DNA from: Burkholderia sp. Bp8992
GTDB lineage: Bacteria > Pseudomonadota > Gammaproteobacteria > Burkholderiales > Burkholderiaceae
Length of the DNA stretch: 64,000 nt
Reading direction: 5' to 3'
Assembly: GCF_003853705.1 (NCBI RefSeq)
Contig: NZ_QTQI01000023.1
Span: forward strand, 62,001-126,000
This document shows positions 1 to 8,699 of the stretch, piece by piece. How positions within the stretch are numbered: position 1 is the stretch's first letter; the number at the start of each line of letters is the position of its first letter. Position numbers and translations under genes: made by a program. The notes under the pieces were generated by a model, which saw only the letters and a program-made list of their open reading frames with translations, was not told the DNA's origin and made no database searches.

Positions 1-511
1 GCCCGGGATTGCGAAACAGCAGCACGGCGAGATCGAACTCGCGCGGTGTCAGCTTGACCGGCACGCCGTTCAACAGCGCGGTGCGCGTCGTCGTGTCGAT
101 CACGTAGCTGCCGAGATTGAGCACGTTATGCCGGCTGTTGCCGCCGTGATAGGCGCGCCTCAGCAATGCATTGCTCCGTGCCAGCAGTTCGAACCGGTTG
201 ATCGGCTTGACCATGTAGTCGTCCGCCCCCGCGTTCATCGCGGAGAAGATCTCGTCCTCGCGCATGCGGTTGGTCAGAAAAAGGATGGGCAGGCGGCCAC
301 CGATGCGTTCGCGCGTCCACTGAAGTACCTCGAATCCGGACATGCCGGGCACCTGCCAGTCGAGAATCAGCAGATCGACCACCGAACTCTCAAGGTGACG
401 AATGGCCTGGTTTCCGTTACTCACCGCATGCACGCGATAGCCGGCCATTTCCAATATCGAGGCGATCAATTCGACATAGGCGGGATCATCCTCGAGATAG
501 AGGACGTTCAT
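1..511 (-). CDS. Response regulator, OmpR/PhoB type (C-terminus cut by window edge)
   Basis: DNA-binding response regulator of a two-component system. The first ~115 residues form a receiver domain with the acidic pair Asp8/Asp9, phospho-acceptor Asp51 in the LILDWQVPGMSG segment, Thr80 and Lys102. After a linker, the start of a winged-helix output domain is visible (LTPREFDLAVLLFRN), which places it in the OmpR/PhoB class. About 170 residues are present; the rest of the winged helix lies beyond base 1. The ATG at 511-509 has an AAGGAG ribosome site 8 bases upstream. No partner kinase is visible in the window, so the signal is unknown. Its promoter must lie in the AT-richer stretch shared with the divergent H-NS-like gene. 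Confidence 0.93.
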   Translation of the reverse strand, partial: MNVLYLEDDPAYVELIASILEMAGYRVHAVSNGNQAIRHLESSVVDLLILDWQVPGMSGFEVLQWTRERIGGRLPILFLTNRMREDEIFSAMNAGADDYMVKPINRFELLARSNALLRRAYHGGNSRHNVLNLGSYVIDTTTRTALLNGVPVKLTPREFDLAVLLFRNPG

Positions 512-836
512 ATACGTCTCCTTCGATGTTGACCGGAGCGATCGGGCCGTATCGTGCGTCCAGGCGGGAACGGACGATCCGACGCGACGCGCGATGATCG
601 GCAGCACGTAATTTGCCGCGATATGCGCGTCGATGCGCCGGAAAAATTGTCAACGATTTTGAACGTTGGAAATGCGCGAATGTGGGGCAATAACTCAATT
701 TTCGACGGATGGATGGAGGGAGTGAGGCCAGTTTTTGTTGACAAACGTTGTCAATGTGCGCGAACGACGCGATTACGCTTGATCGTGTCGGCAGCAGGTC
801 GGCGCAACGACAGGAACGAACGATTCGGGAGCGGGC
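512..836. other. Divergent intergenic region, response regulator / H-NS-like gene
   Basis: This 325-base stretch is AT-richer than its flanks and has no credible gene. It must hold the promoters of both flanking divergent genes. It contains the inverted repeat annotated separately at 738-754 and a second TTGTCAACG copy at 647-655. I could not place convincing -10 elements. Confidence 0.6.
738..754. promoter_or_regulatory. Inverted repeat upstream of H-NS-like gene
   Basis: TTGACA-AACGT-TGTCAA, a perfect 6-base inverted repeat about 80 bases before the H-NS-like start. The left arm equals a consensus -35 hexamer, so it may be a promoter element, an operator or both. A half site, TTGTCAACG, recurs at 647-655. 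No binding protein can be named. Confidence 0.45.
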
Positions 837-1154
837 ATGTTGATTTACAAGTCGTATGTGGAAAAAAAGGCACTCCTCGAAACACAACTGGAGCGGGAGC
901 GCCTCGCCATTGCGGCGACGGTGCTGCTCGAGGTACGGCGTTGCGTCGAGGAGTTCGGTTTCACGCCGAACGAAATTTTTCCCGGTGACGGCGGTACACC
1001 CTCAAGAAAACGTCGCGCGAAATACGTCAATCCGGATACGGGCCAAACGTGGTCAGGCGTCGGCCGTGAGCCGACATGGTTGCGGGGGCAGGATCGAAGC
1101 CGGTTCGCGATCGATGCGCCGGCGGGTGATTCGAATCAATCTGAGCATTCCTGA
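837..1154 (+). CDS. H-NS family nucleoid-associated protein
   Basis: Short (105 aa) H-NS-like DNA-binding protein. Residues 1-50 are a charged helical oligomerisation segment. The C-terminal part carries the H-NS DNA-binding signature, seen as KYVNPDTGQTWSGVGREPTWL at about residues 62-82; the family form is KYR(D/N)P.TG.TWSGRG..P.W. Burkholderia genomes carry several such paralogues that bind curved or AT-rich DNA and silence accessory genes. The ATG at 837 is preceded by GGGAGCGGGC. It is divergent from the response regulator and 285 bases upstream of the IS110-like gene. Target genes cannot be read from sequence. Confidence 0.85.
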   Translation: MLIYKSYVEKKALLETQLERERLAIAATVLLEVRRCVEEFGFTPNEIFPGDGGTPSRKRRAKYVNPDTGQTWSGVGREPTWLRGQDRSRFAIDAPAGDSNQSEHS

Positions 1155-1439
1155 CGATGTGATGGGCGGCGAATGAGTGCATGGATACGGGCGACGTGAC
1201 AACGCGGCCGCTTCGCGGTAGTCCGCCTGCGTGGTACACCGGCCATCCGCAGTGCAACCCGCAGCACAAACCGTTTGCCGGCTCGACCGCTCCGATGAAC
1301 TCATCCGGAGCGGCACGCTGTTACGAATGGTACCGGTTCCATGTCGGACATATTACATTTTCATTGTGACATTTAGTGAAGCAGATCAATTTCGTGCCGA
1401 CAACGAGCGCACGACGTGGGTCGGCAACGGGGAGTTCGT

Positions 1440-2150
1440 ATGAATGATGCAATGGCCGATCGTGATCGCGTCGGGCTGTGGCCCGAGCCCGTGTGCGTGG
1501 GTATCGGCGTGACGCACGAGACGCTCGAGATGTGTATTTGGTCGCTGAGCGTGATTTTCGGCTACCGGAACGAGACGTTCGGCATCGAGTCGCTGGCTGA
1601 TGCGATCGCCGCATGGGCGCCCGCGCTCATCGTGCTGGAATCGGCCGGCGGGGCCGAGCATGAGGTGGCGTGTGCGCTTCAGGCGCTGCGATTGCCGCTT
1701 GCCATCGTCAAGCCGCATCAGGCGCGGGACTGGCTGCCGGATTCGGCGACGCTACCACTCGACGGAAAAGGGGCGCGGGCGCGCCTTCTGGCGGCGCTCG
1801 CCGATGCGCTGGACCGGCATCCGTCGGGCGGGCGCCTCGTCGAGCCGCTGTCCGATCCGCAACTGGCGCACGTGCAGGCCCTGGTTCAGCGGCGACGTCA
1901 ACTGGCGCGCATGCACATCGCGGAATATCAACTGCTGACGTTGTGTCACGCGAGCGTGCGTAGTGGCATCGTGCAGACGATCGCCTTCCTGAAACACCAG
2001 ATCGCGGTGGTCGATCGCCATTGCGCGCGGCATGTGAACACGCAGCGCGTCGAGTTCGCGCGGCTGCTGGCGCACGAGGTGCGGCCGGGCCGCGTCGCGC
2101 GTCACGTGCAGGTCGGTGCGTTCATCCGGCGGAACTGGCGGGCGAAGTGA
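1440..2150 (+). CDS. Solitary degenerate IS110-type DEDD transposase domain protein
   Basis: A 236 aa protein resembling only the N-terminal DEDD (RuvC-like) half of IS110-family transposases: VCVGIGV near the start, LIVLESAGG in the middle, then LPLAIVKPHQARDW and a QALVQRRRQLARMHIAEYQLL helix. In active IS110 enzymes these read VGIDxxK, ExTGG and TDxxDA. Here the first Asp is Gly23 and the last is Gly111, while Glu67 and Asp108 remain. The C-terminal Transposase_20 half is absent and I see no second open frame that would supply it. The start at 1440 follows GGGGAG. It could be a decayed remnant or a domesticated protein; the intact frame and ribosome site favour a kept gene. Confidence 0.7.
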   Translation: MNDAMADRDRVGLWPEPVCVGIGVTHETLEMCIWSLSVIFGYRNETFGIESLADAIAAWAPALIVLESAGGAEHEVACALQALRLPLAIVKPHQARDWLPDSATLPLDGKGARARLLAALADALDRHPSGGRLVEPLSDPQLAHVQALVQRRRQLARMHIAEYQLLTLCHASVRSGIVQTIAFLKHQIAVVDRHCARHVNTQRVEFARLLAHEVRPGRVARHVQVGAFIRRNWRAK

Positions 2151-2168
2151 CGCGGCGATGCCCGCCGT

Positions 2169-3173
2169 TCAGGCGACCCACTCGTTGATGACCGGCGTGT
2201 CCAGCGCCGGCGCGCGTTCGGCTTCCTCGAACGTGCGCTTGCTGCACGTTGCGTCGAGGCTGCCCTTGCCGCTCAGCAGCGGGCAGCGGTCGAACACTTC
2301 GGCGACCCAGTCGACAAACACGCGCACCTTCGGCGACAGATGGCGGCTGTGCGGATAGACGACCGAGATCGGCATCGGCAGCGGCTTGACGCCGGGCAGC
2401 ACTTCCTTGAGCCGGCCTTCGCGCAGGTGCGGCAGCACCATGAAGAGCGGCGGCTGCACCAGCCCGAAGCCTTCGATCCCGCAGGTCACGTACGCATCCG
2501 CGTCGTTTACCGACACGATCCCCTCCATCTTCATCTCGACTTCCTTGCCTTCGATCAGGAAGGTCCAGTCGATCGTGCGGCCGGTGCGGCTCGAGAAGTA
2601 GTTGACGGCCTTGTGCTGACTCAGGTCGTCGATCGTCTGCGGCTCGCCGTGGCGTTCGAGATAGTCGGGCGACGCGACCGTCACGCATTCGAACAGGCCG
2701 ACGCGGCGTGCGACGAGCGACGAGTCCTGCAATGCACCGACGCGGATCACGCAGTCGACGCCTTCCTGCAGCAGGTCCACCGGCCGATCGGACAGGCCGA
2801 GCTGCAGGTCGATGTCCGGATAGCGCGTATGAAATTCGCACAGCGACGGAATCACGAGCAGCCGGCCGATCGAACCGGGCATGTCGATACGCAACTTTCC
2901 GTGCGGCTTCCGGTTATTGGCCTGGAAGCTCGCTTCGGTTTCCTCGACGTCCGCGAGGATCCGCACGCATCGTTCGTAGTAGGCGGCGCCGTCCGGCGTG
3001 AGCGACAGCCGGCGCGTGGTCCGGTGCATCAGCCGCACGCCGAGGAAGGCTTCGAGATTCTGGATGATCGTCGTGACGGACGCCCGCGGCAAGCCGAGCG
3101 TTTCTGCTGCCTTGGTGAAGCTGCTTGTATCGACGACGCGAGTAAACACCTGCATGGCCTGAAGCCGGTCCAT
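2169..3173 (-). CDS. ceoR: LysR-type regulator of the CeoAB-OpcM efflux operon
   Basis: 334 aa LysR-type transcriptional regulator. The N-terminal winged helix-turn-helix covers residues ~1-60 (MDRLQAMQVFTRVVDTSSF, then AAETLGLPRASVTTIIQNLE), followed by a type 2 periplasmic-binding-like effector domain. It lies divergent from llpE-ceoA-ceoB-opcM. This gene order is that of the described salicylate-responsive efflux locus of B. cenocepacia (bpeT-llpE-bpeEF-oprC in B. pseudomallei). By analogy it activates the pump operon in response to small aromatic ligands. I chose the ATG at 3173 because GGAGG sits 5 bases upstream; a GTG one codon earlier is also possible. The C-terminal tail beyond ~residue 300 is long for the family. 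Confidence 0.92.
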   Translation of the reverse strand: MDRLQAMQVFTRVVDTSSFTKAAETLGLPRASVTTIIQNLEAFLGVRLMHRTTRRLSLTPDGAAYYERCVRILADVEETEASFQANNRKPHGKLRIDMPGSIGRLLVIPSLCEFHTRYPDIDLQLGLSDRPVDLLQEGVDCVIRVGALQDSSLVARRVGLFECVTVASPDYLERHGEPQTIDDLSQHKAVNYFSSRTGRTIDWTFLIEGKEVEMKMEGIVSVNDADAYVTCGIEGFGLVQPPLFMVLPHLREGRLKEVLPGVKPLPMPISVVYPHSRHLSPKVRVFVDWVAEVFDRCPLLSGKGSLDATCSKRTFEEAERAPALDTPVINEWVA

Positions 3174-3347
3174 CACAACCTCCGCAATCTAATGAGCCGC
3201 CGGAACAACAAGGCTGCGCTACCTCGTGGGTGAACGCAGCCTCGGATTGTTCGGGGGCGTTGAATTGTGTTGCCGGATTATAGGCATTTATCCCAATGTC
3301 TGCCGGACCCAGAATTCGTTCCATCTCGAAATGGATGCTGCATCGTC
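3174..3347. promoter_or_regulatory. ceoR/llpE divergent control region
   Basis: 174 bases between the divergent starts of ceoR and llpE, expected to hold both promoters and the LysR binding sites. It is clearly AT-richer than the genes (for example TTGAATTGTG and GGATTATAGGCATTTATCC near 3259-3293). I could not define a confident T-N11-A box. Confidence 0.5.
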
Positions 3348-4208
3348 ATGGACGCTTCTGAATTCAGCAAATTCCTGAAAGCCACGCTGCCCGCCCAAGC
3401 CTTGGCAGGCGCGGCGCTGACGGTCGCCGAAGTGGAAATTCCCGGCTACGCGCAGGACATCGTGCTGCGCCTCTACCGCCGCCCGGACAAGACCGGGTTG
3501 CCGGTAGTGCTTTATTTCCACGGCGGCGGCTTCGTCCGCGGTTCGCTCGAAGACGCGGATTTCGCTGCGCGCTTTTTAGCAGAACGCTTACCAGCGCTCG
3601 TAGTGTCGGTCGAATATTCGCTCGCGCCGGCCTTTCCTTTTCCGGCTGCGCCGGAGGATGCGTATCGCGCGGCCGTCTGGGCCGCGACGCGTGCCCGCGC
3701 ATTCGGCGGCAACCCGAAGAAGATCGGGGTCGCGGGCCACGACGCGGGCGGCCAGCTCGCGAACTGCCTCGCCTTCATCGCCCGTGACCGCGGCGAAGTG
3801 TCGATCGCCGCGCAGGCGTTGTTCGGGCCGATGCTCGATCCGAGCATGACGCGCATCGGCGACGCCGAGCGCCTCGCGTCCGACATCACGGCGCGCGAAT
3901 GCGCGGCCTGCTATCGCGCGTATCTGCCGCAGGCGGCGCAGCGCATGCACCCGTACGCGGCGCCGCTCGAATCGGTGCGCCTCGCGGGGCTGCCGCCGAC
4001 GCTCGTCGTCACCGCGCAGAACGACGTGCTGCACGTCGAAGCGGAGAAATATGCGAGCTGCCTGATCTCGTCGGGCGTGCTCACGCAGGTGATCCGCTAT
4101 CCGGACATCACGCACGCCGCGCTCGCCACGCACGAAGCCGCATTCGAGGAAGCCGTGCGCTTCTTCCAGTGCCGCTTCCAGGCGCGCCAGCCGAACCGTT
4201 CCGAATAA
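3348..4208 (+). CDS. llpE: Lipase-like alpha/beta hydrolase LlpE with altered nucleophile
   Basis: 286 aa alpha/beta hydrolase of the hormone-sensitive-lipase type, first gene of the efflux operon. The oxyanion motif HGGG is at residues 58-61. The acid (Asp226 in QNDVL) and base (His256 in DITHAAL) of the triad are present. The nucleophile elbow, normally GDSAGG, reads GHDAGG at 130-135, so Asp132 replaces Ser. The enzyme may be inactive as an esterase, or may use an Asp nucleophile like epoxide hydrolases and haloalkane dehalogenases, whose elbows are GHDWG-like. I chose the ATG at 3348, where the family-like sequence begins; an in-frame ATG at 3267 would add 27 unconvincing residues. It ends 32 bases before ceoA and is probably co-transcribed. 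Its substrate is unknown. Confidence 0.88.
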   Translation: MDASEFSKFLKATLPAQALAGAALTVAEVEIPGYAQDIVLRLYRRPDKTGLPVVLYFHGGGFVRGSLEDADFAARFLAERLPALVVSVEYSLAPAFPFPAAPEDAYRAAVWAATRARAFGGNPKKIGVAGHDAGGQLANCLAFIARDRGEVSIAAQALFGPMLDPSMTRIGDAERLASDITARECAACYRAYLPQAAQRMHPYAAPLESVRLAGLPPTLVVTAQNDVLHVEAEKYASCLISSGVLTQVIRYPDITHAALATHEAAFEEAVRFFQCRFQARQPNRSE

Positions 4209-4240
4209 CCAAAACCAATCCACGTTTATTGGAGATCCAC

Positions 4241-5458
4241 ATGGCCATCCTACGCACCTCCCGCTCGCGAATCGCCACCGCGGCGATCGTGACGCTCGCC
4301 GTCGTCGGCCTCGGCACGTTCGGCGCCATGCGCGTCAACGCGAACGCGCCCGAGAAAGCGGCGGCACCGCTGCCGGAAGTCGACGTCGCGACCGTCGTGC
4401 CGCAGACCGTGACCGACTGGCAAAGTTATTCGGGCCGCCTCGAAGCGGTCGAGAAAGTCGACGTGCGCCCGCAGGTATCGGGCACGATCGTCGCCGTGAA
4501 CTTCAAGGACGGCGCGCTCGTGAAGAAGGGCGACGTGCTGTTCGTGATCGACCCGCGCCCGTACCAGGCCGAAACCGATCGCGCGGCCGCGCAGCTTGCC
4601 GCCGCCCAGGCGCGCAACGGCTATGCGCAGACCGACTGGCAGCGCGCGCAGCGGCTGATCGGCGACAACGCGATCGCGAAGCGCGACTACGACGAGAAGC
4701 AGAACGCGGCGCGCGAGGCGGCGGCGAACCTGAAGGCCGCCGAGGCCGCGCTGGAAACGGCGCGCATCAATCTCGGCTATACGCGGATCACCGCGCCCGT
4801 GTCGGGCCGCGTGTCGCGCGCGGAAATCACGCTCGGCAACGTCGTGTCGGCCGGCGCATCGGCCGCGCCGCTGACGACGCTGGTCTCGGTGTCGCCGATC
4901 TACGCGTCGTTCGACGCGGACGAACAGACCTACCTGCAATACATCAACGGTGCGCGCAACGGCCGCAAGGTGCCGGTCGAGCTCGGGCTCGCGAACGAAA
5001 CCGGCTACTCGCGCAGCGGCGAGATCGATTCGGTCGACAACCGGCTCGACACGTCGTCCGGCACGATTCGCGTGCGCGCCCGCTTCGACAATGCCGACGG
5101 TGCGCTGGTCCCGGGCCTGTATGCACGCGTGAAGGTGGGCGGCAGCGCGCCGCACGAGGCACTGCTCGTCGACGACGCGGCGATCAACACCGACCAGGAC
5201 AAGAAGTTCGTGTTCGTCGTCGACCAGCAGGGCCGCGTGTCGTACCGCGAGGTGCAGCAGGGGCTGCAGCACGGCAACCGCCGCGTGATCGTGAGCGGGC
5301 TGACGGCCGGCGATCGCGTGATCGTGAACGGCACGCAACGCGTGCGCCCCGGCGAGCAGGTGAAGCCGCACATGGTCCCGATGACGGGCGGCGATGCGCC
5401 GTCCGCGCCGCTCGCGAACAACGCGAAGCCGGCTGCACCGGCGAAGGCGGATTCGTAA
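4241..5458 (+). CDS. ceoA: RND efflux periplasmic adaptor CeoA
   Basis: 405 aa membrane-fusion (adaptor) subunit that links the inner-membrane pump CeoB to the outer-membrane channel OpcM. An N-terminal hydrophobic segment (~residues 10-30) is followed by the lipoyl half-motif (VDVRPQVSGTIVAVNFKDGA), an alpha-helical hairpin rich in Ala/Gln/Glu (~105-165), the second lipoyl half (ITAPVSGRVSRAEI) and beta-barrel domains. No lipobox Cys is present, so it is anchored by its N-terminal helix or is periplasmic. The ATG at 4241 has GGAG 8 bases upstream. It is 32 bases after llpE and 45 bases before ceoB. The described pump exports chloramphenicol, trimethoprim, fluoroquinolones and salicylate. Confidence 0.95.
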   Translation: MAILRTSRSRIATAAIVTLAVVGLGTFGAMRVNANAPEKAAAPLPEVDVATVVPQTVTDWQSYSGRLEAVEKVDVRPQVSGTIVAVNFKDGALVKKGDVLFVIDPRPYQAETDRAAAQLAAAQARNGYAQTDWQRAQRLIGDNAIAKRDYDEKQNAAREAAANLKAAEAALETARINLGYTRITAPVSGRVSRAEITLGNVVSAGASAAPLTTLVSVSPIYASFDADEQTYLQYINGARNGRKVPVELGLANETGYSRSGEIDSVDNRLDTSSGTIRVRARFDNADGALVPGLYARVKVGGSAPHEALLVDDAAINTDQDKKFVFVVDQQGRVSYREVQQGLQHGNRRVIVSGLTAGDRVIVNGTQRVRPGEQVKPHMVPMTGGDAPSAPLANNAKPAAPAKADS

Positions 5459-5503
5459 GCGGCCCGCCGCTTCGCATCCGCGTTCAACCAGACAGAGCCA
5501 CAC

Positions 5504-8500
5504 ATGAACATTTCCAAATTCTTTATCGACCGGCCGATCTTTGCAGGAGTCCTATCGGTAATCATCCTGCTCGGCGGGGTGATCGCGATGTTCCTGCTGC
5601 CGATTTCGGAATATCCGGAAGTCGTGCCGCCTTCCGTGATCGTGAAGGCGCAGTACCCGGGCGCGAACCCGAAAGTGATCGCCGAGACGGTCGCGTCGCC
5701 GCTTGAAGAGCAGATCAACGGCGTCGAGGACATGCTCTACATGCAGTCGCAGGCGAACAGCGACGGCAACATGACGATCACCGTCACGTTCAAGCTCGGC
5801 ACCGATCCGGACAAGGCCACGCAGCTCGTGCAGAACCGCGTGAACCAGGCGCTGCCGCGCCTGCCGGAAGACGTGCAGCGGCTCGGCATCACGACGGTGA
5901 AGAGCTCGCCGACGCTGACGATGGTGGTCCACCTGATCTCGCCGGACAACCGCTACGACATGACCTACCTGCGCAACTACGCGCTGATCAACGTGAAGGA
6001 CCGCCTGTCGCGGATCCAGGGCGTCGGCCAGGTGCAGCTGTGGGGTTCGGGCGACTACGCGATGCGCGTGTGGCTCGATCCGCAGAAGGTCGCGCAGCGC
6101 GGGCTGTCGGCCGAGGACGTCGTGCAGGCGATCCGCGAGCAGAACGTGCAGGTCGCGGCCGGCGTGATCGGCGCGTCGCCGTCGCTGCCGGGCACGCCGC
6201 TGCAGCTGTCGGTGAACGCGCGCGGCCGTCTGCAGACGGAAGACGAATTCGGCGACATCGTCGTGAAGACCACGCCGGACGGCGGCGTCACGCACCTGCG
6301 CGACATCGCGCGGATCGAGCTCGACGCATCCGAATACGGGCTGCGCTCGCTGCTCGACAACAAGCCGGCCGTCGCGATGGCGATCAACCAGTCGCCGGGC
6401 GCGAACTCGCTGCAGATCTCGGACGAAGTGCGCAAGACGATGGCCGAGCTGAAGCAGGACATGCCGGCGGGCGTCGACTACAAGATCGTCTATGACCCGA
6501 CGCAGTTCGTGCGCTCGTCGATCAAGGCCGTCGTGCACACGCTGCTCGAAGCGATCGCGCTGGTCGTGATCGTGGTGATCGTGTTCCTGCAGACCTGGCG
6601 CGCGTCGCTGATTCCGCTGATCGCGGTGCCGGTGTCGATCATCGGCACGTTCTCGCTGCTGCTGGCGTTCGGGTATTCGATCAATGCACTGTCGCTGTTC
6701 GGGATGGTGCTCGCGATCGGGATCGTGGTCGACGATGCGATCGTCGTGGTCGAGAACGTCGAGCGGAACATCGAGAGCGGGATGAACGCGCGGCAGGCGA
6801 CCTACAAGGCGATGCAGGAAGTGAGCGGGCCGATCATCGCGATCGCGCTGACGCTCGTCGCCGTGTTCGTGCCGCTCGCGTTCATGTCGGGCCTGACCGG
6901 CCAGTTCTACAAGCAGTTCGCGATGACCATCGCGATCTCGACGGTGATCTCGGCGTTCAACTCGCTGACGCTGTCGCCGGCGCTGTCCGCGATCCTGCTG
7001 AAGGGGCACGGCGACAAGGAAGACTGGCTCACGCGCGTGATGAACCGCGTGCTCGGCGGCTTCTTCCGCGGCTTCAACAAGGTGTTCCATCGCGGTGCGG
7101 AGAACTACGGCCGCGGCGTGCGCGGCGTGCTGTCGCGAAAGACGCTGATGCTCGGCGTGTACCTCGTGCTGGTGGGCGCGACCGTGCTCGTGTCGAAGGT
7201 CGTGCCGGGCGGCTTCGTGCCCGCGCAGGACAAGGAATACCTGATCGCGTTCGCGCAGCTGCCGAACGGTGCGTCGCTCGACCGCACCGAGAAGGTGATC
7301 CGCGACATGGGCTCGATCGCGCTGAAGCAGCCGGGCGTCGAGAGCGCGGTCGCGTTCCCGGGGCTGTCGGTGAACGGCTTCACCAACAGCTCGAGCGCGG
7401 GCATCGTGTTCGTCACGCTGAAGCCGTTCTCGGAGCGGCATGGCAAGGCACTGTCGGCGGGCGCGATCGCCGGTGCGCTGAACCAGCAGTACGGCGCGAT
7501 GAAGGATTCGTTCGTCGCGGTGTTCCCGCCGCCGCCGGTGCTGGGCCTCGGTACGCTCGGCGGGTTCAAGATGCAGATCGAGGATCGCGGCGCGGTCGGT
7601 TACGCGAAGCTGTCGGATGCGACCAACGACTTCATCAAGCGCGCGCAGCAGGCGCCCGAACTCGGCCCGCTGTTCACGAGCTACCAGATCAACGTGCCGC
7701 AGCTGAACGTCGATCTCGACCGCGTGAAGGCGAAGCAGCTCGGCGTGCCGGTGACCGACGTGTTCAACACGATGCAGGTGTATCTCGGCTCGCTGTACGT
7801 GAACGACTTCAACCGCTTCGGGCGCGTGTACCAGGTGCGCGTGCAGGCCGATGCGCCGTTCCGCCAGCGCGCGGACGACATCCTGCAGCTGAAGACCCGC
7901 AACGACAAGGGAGAGATGGTGCCGCTGTCGTCGCTCGTCACGGTAACGCCGACGTTCGGCCCGGAAATGGTCGTGCGCTACAACGGCTACACGGCGGCCG
8001 ACATCAACGGCGGCCCGGCGCCGGGCTTCTCGTCGGGGCAGGCGCAGGCCGCGATCGATCGCATCGCGCATGAAACGCTGCCGCGCGGCGTGCGGTTCGA
8101 ATGGACCGACCTCACGTACCAGCAGATTCTTGCGGGCGATTCGGCGATGTACGTGTTCCCGATCAGCGTGCTGCTCGTGTTCCTCGTGCTCGCGGCGCTG
8201 TATGAAAGCCTGACGCTGCCGCTCGCGGTGATCCTGATCGTGCCGATGAGCATTCTGTCGGCGCTGACGGGCGTGTGGCTCACGCAGGGCGACAACAACA
8301 TCTTCACGCAGATCGGCTTGATGGTGCTGGTGGGGCTGTCGGCGAAGAACGCGATCCTGATCGTCGAATTCGCGCGCGAGCTCGAACACGACGGCAGGAC
8401 GCCGCTCGAGGCCGCGATCGAGGCGAGCCGGCTGCGGCTGCGCCCGATCCTGATGACGTCGATCGCCTTCATCATGGGTGTCGTGCCGCTCGTCACGTCG

Positions 8501-8689
8501 ACGGGAGCCGGTTCGGAAATGCGCCATGCGATGGGTGTCGCGGTGTTCTTCGGGATGCTGGGCGTGACGCTGTTCGGGCTGATGCTGACGCCGGTGTTCT
8601 ACGTCGTGCTGCGCACGCTCGCAGGCGGCAAGATCCACGTCGCCGGCAAGGATTCGGCAGGTTACGGCGTGCCGGCTCCCGATGCTTGA
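5504..8689 (+). CDS. ceoB: RND multidrug efflux transporter CeoB
   Basis: 1061 aa inner-membrane proton/drug antiporter of the HAE1 RND family, normal in length. The N-terminus FFIDRPIFAGVLSVII is typical. It has the expected plan of two repeats: one transmembrane helix, a large periplasmic loop, then further helices. The proton-relay acids in the fourth helix are visible (Asp410-Asp411 in IVVDDAIVVVEN), as is the partner Lys948 in LSAKNAILIVEF. It forms a tripartite pump with CeoA and OpcM. Codon choice is the strong GC type of the host, so there is no sign of recent transfer. The next gene, opcM, starts 10 bases downstream. Confidence 0.96.
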   Translation: MNISKFFIDRPIFAGVLSVIILLGGVIAMFLLPISEYPEVVPPSVIVKAQYPGANPKVIAETVASPLEEQINGVEDMLYMQSQANSDGNMTITVTFKLGTDPDKATQLVQNRVNQALPRLPEDVQRLGITTVKSSPTLTMVVHLISPDNRYDMTYLRNYALINVKDRLSRIQGVGQVQLWGSGDYAMRVWLDPQKVAQRGLSAEDVVQAIREQNVQVAAGVIGASPSLPGTPLQLSVNARGRLQTEDEFGDIVVKTTPDGGVTHLRDIARIELDASEYGLRSLLDNKPAVAMAINQSPGANSLQISDEVRKTMAELKQDMPAGVDYKIVYDPTQFVRSSIKAVVHTLLEAIALVVIVVIVFLQTWRASLIPLIAVPVSIIGTFSLLLAFGYSINALSLFGMVLAIGIVVDDAIVVVENVERNIESGMNARQATYKAMQEVSGPIIAIALTLVAVFVPLAFMSGLTGQFYKQFAMTIAISTVISAFNSLTLSPALSAILLKGHGDKEDWLTRVMNRVLGGFFRGFNKVFHRGAENYGRGVRGVLSRKTLMLGVYLVLVGATVLVSKVVPGGFVPAQDKEYLIAFAQLPNGASLDRTEKVIRDMGSIALKQPGVESAVAFPGLSVNGFTNSSSAGIVFVTLKPFSERHGKALSAGAIAGALNQQYGAMKDSFVAVFPPPPVLGLGTLGGFKMQIEDRGAVGYAKLSDATNDFIKRAQQAPELGPLFTSYQINVPQLNVDLDRVKAKQLGVPVTDVFNTMQVYLGSLYVNDFNRFGRVYQVRVQADAPFRQRADDILQLKTRNDKGEMVPLSSLVTVTPTFGPEMVVRYNGYTAADINGGPAPGFSSGQAQAAIDRIAHETLPRGVRFEWTDLTYQQILAGDSAMYVFPISVLLVFLVLAALYESLTLPLAVILIVPMSILSALTGVWLTQGDNNIFTQIGLMVLVGLSAKNAILIVEFARELEHDGRTPLEAAIEASRLRLRPILMTSIAFIMGVVPLVTSTGAGSEMRHAMGVAVFFGMLGVTLFGLMLTPVFYVVLRTLAGGKIHVAGKDSAGYGVPAPDA

Positions 8690-8699
8690 GGACAACAAA

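Noticed and set aside
3899-4240. Upstream extension of ceoA into llpE
   Set aside because: The sequence is out of frame with the clear llpE reading; the adaptor starts at 4241 with its own ribosome site and signal-anchor.
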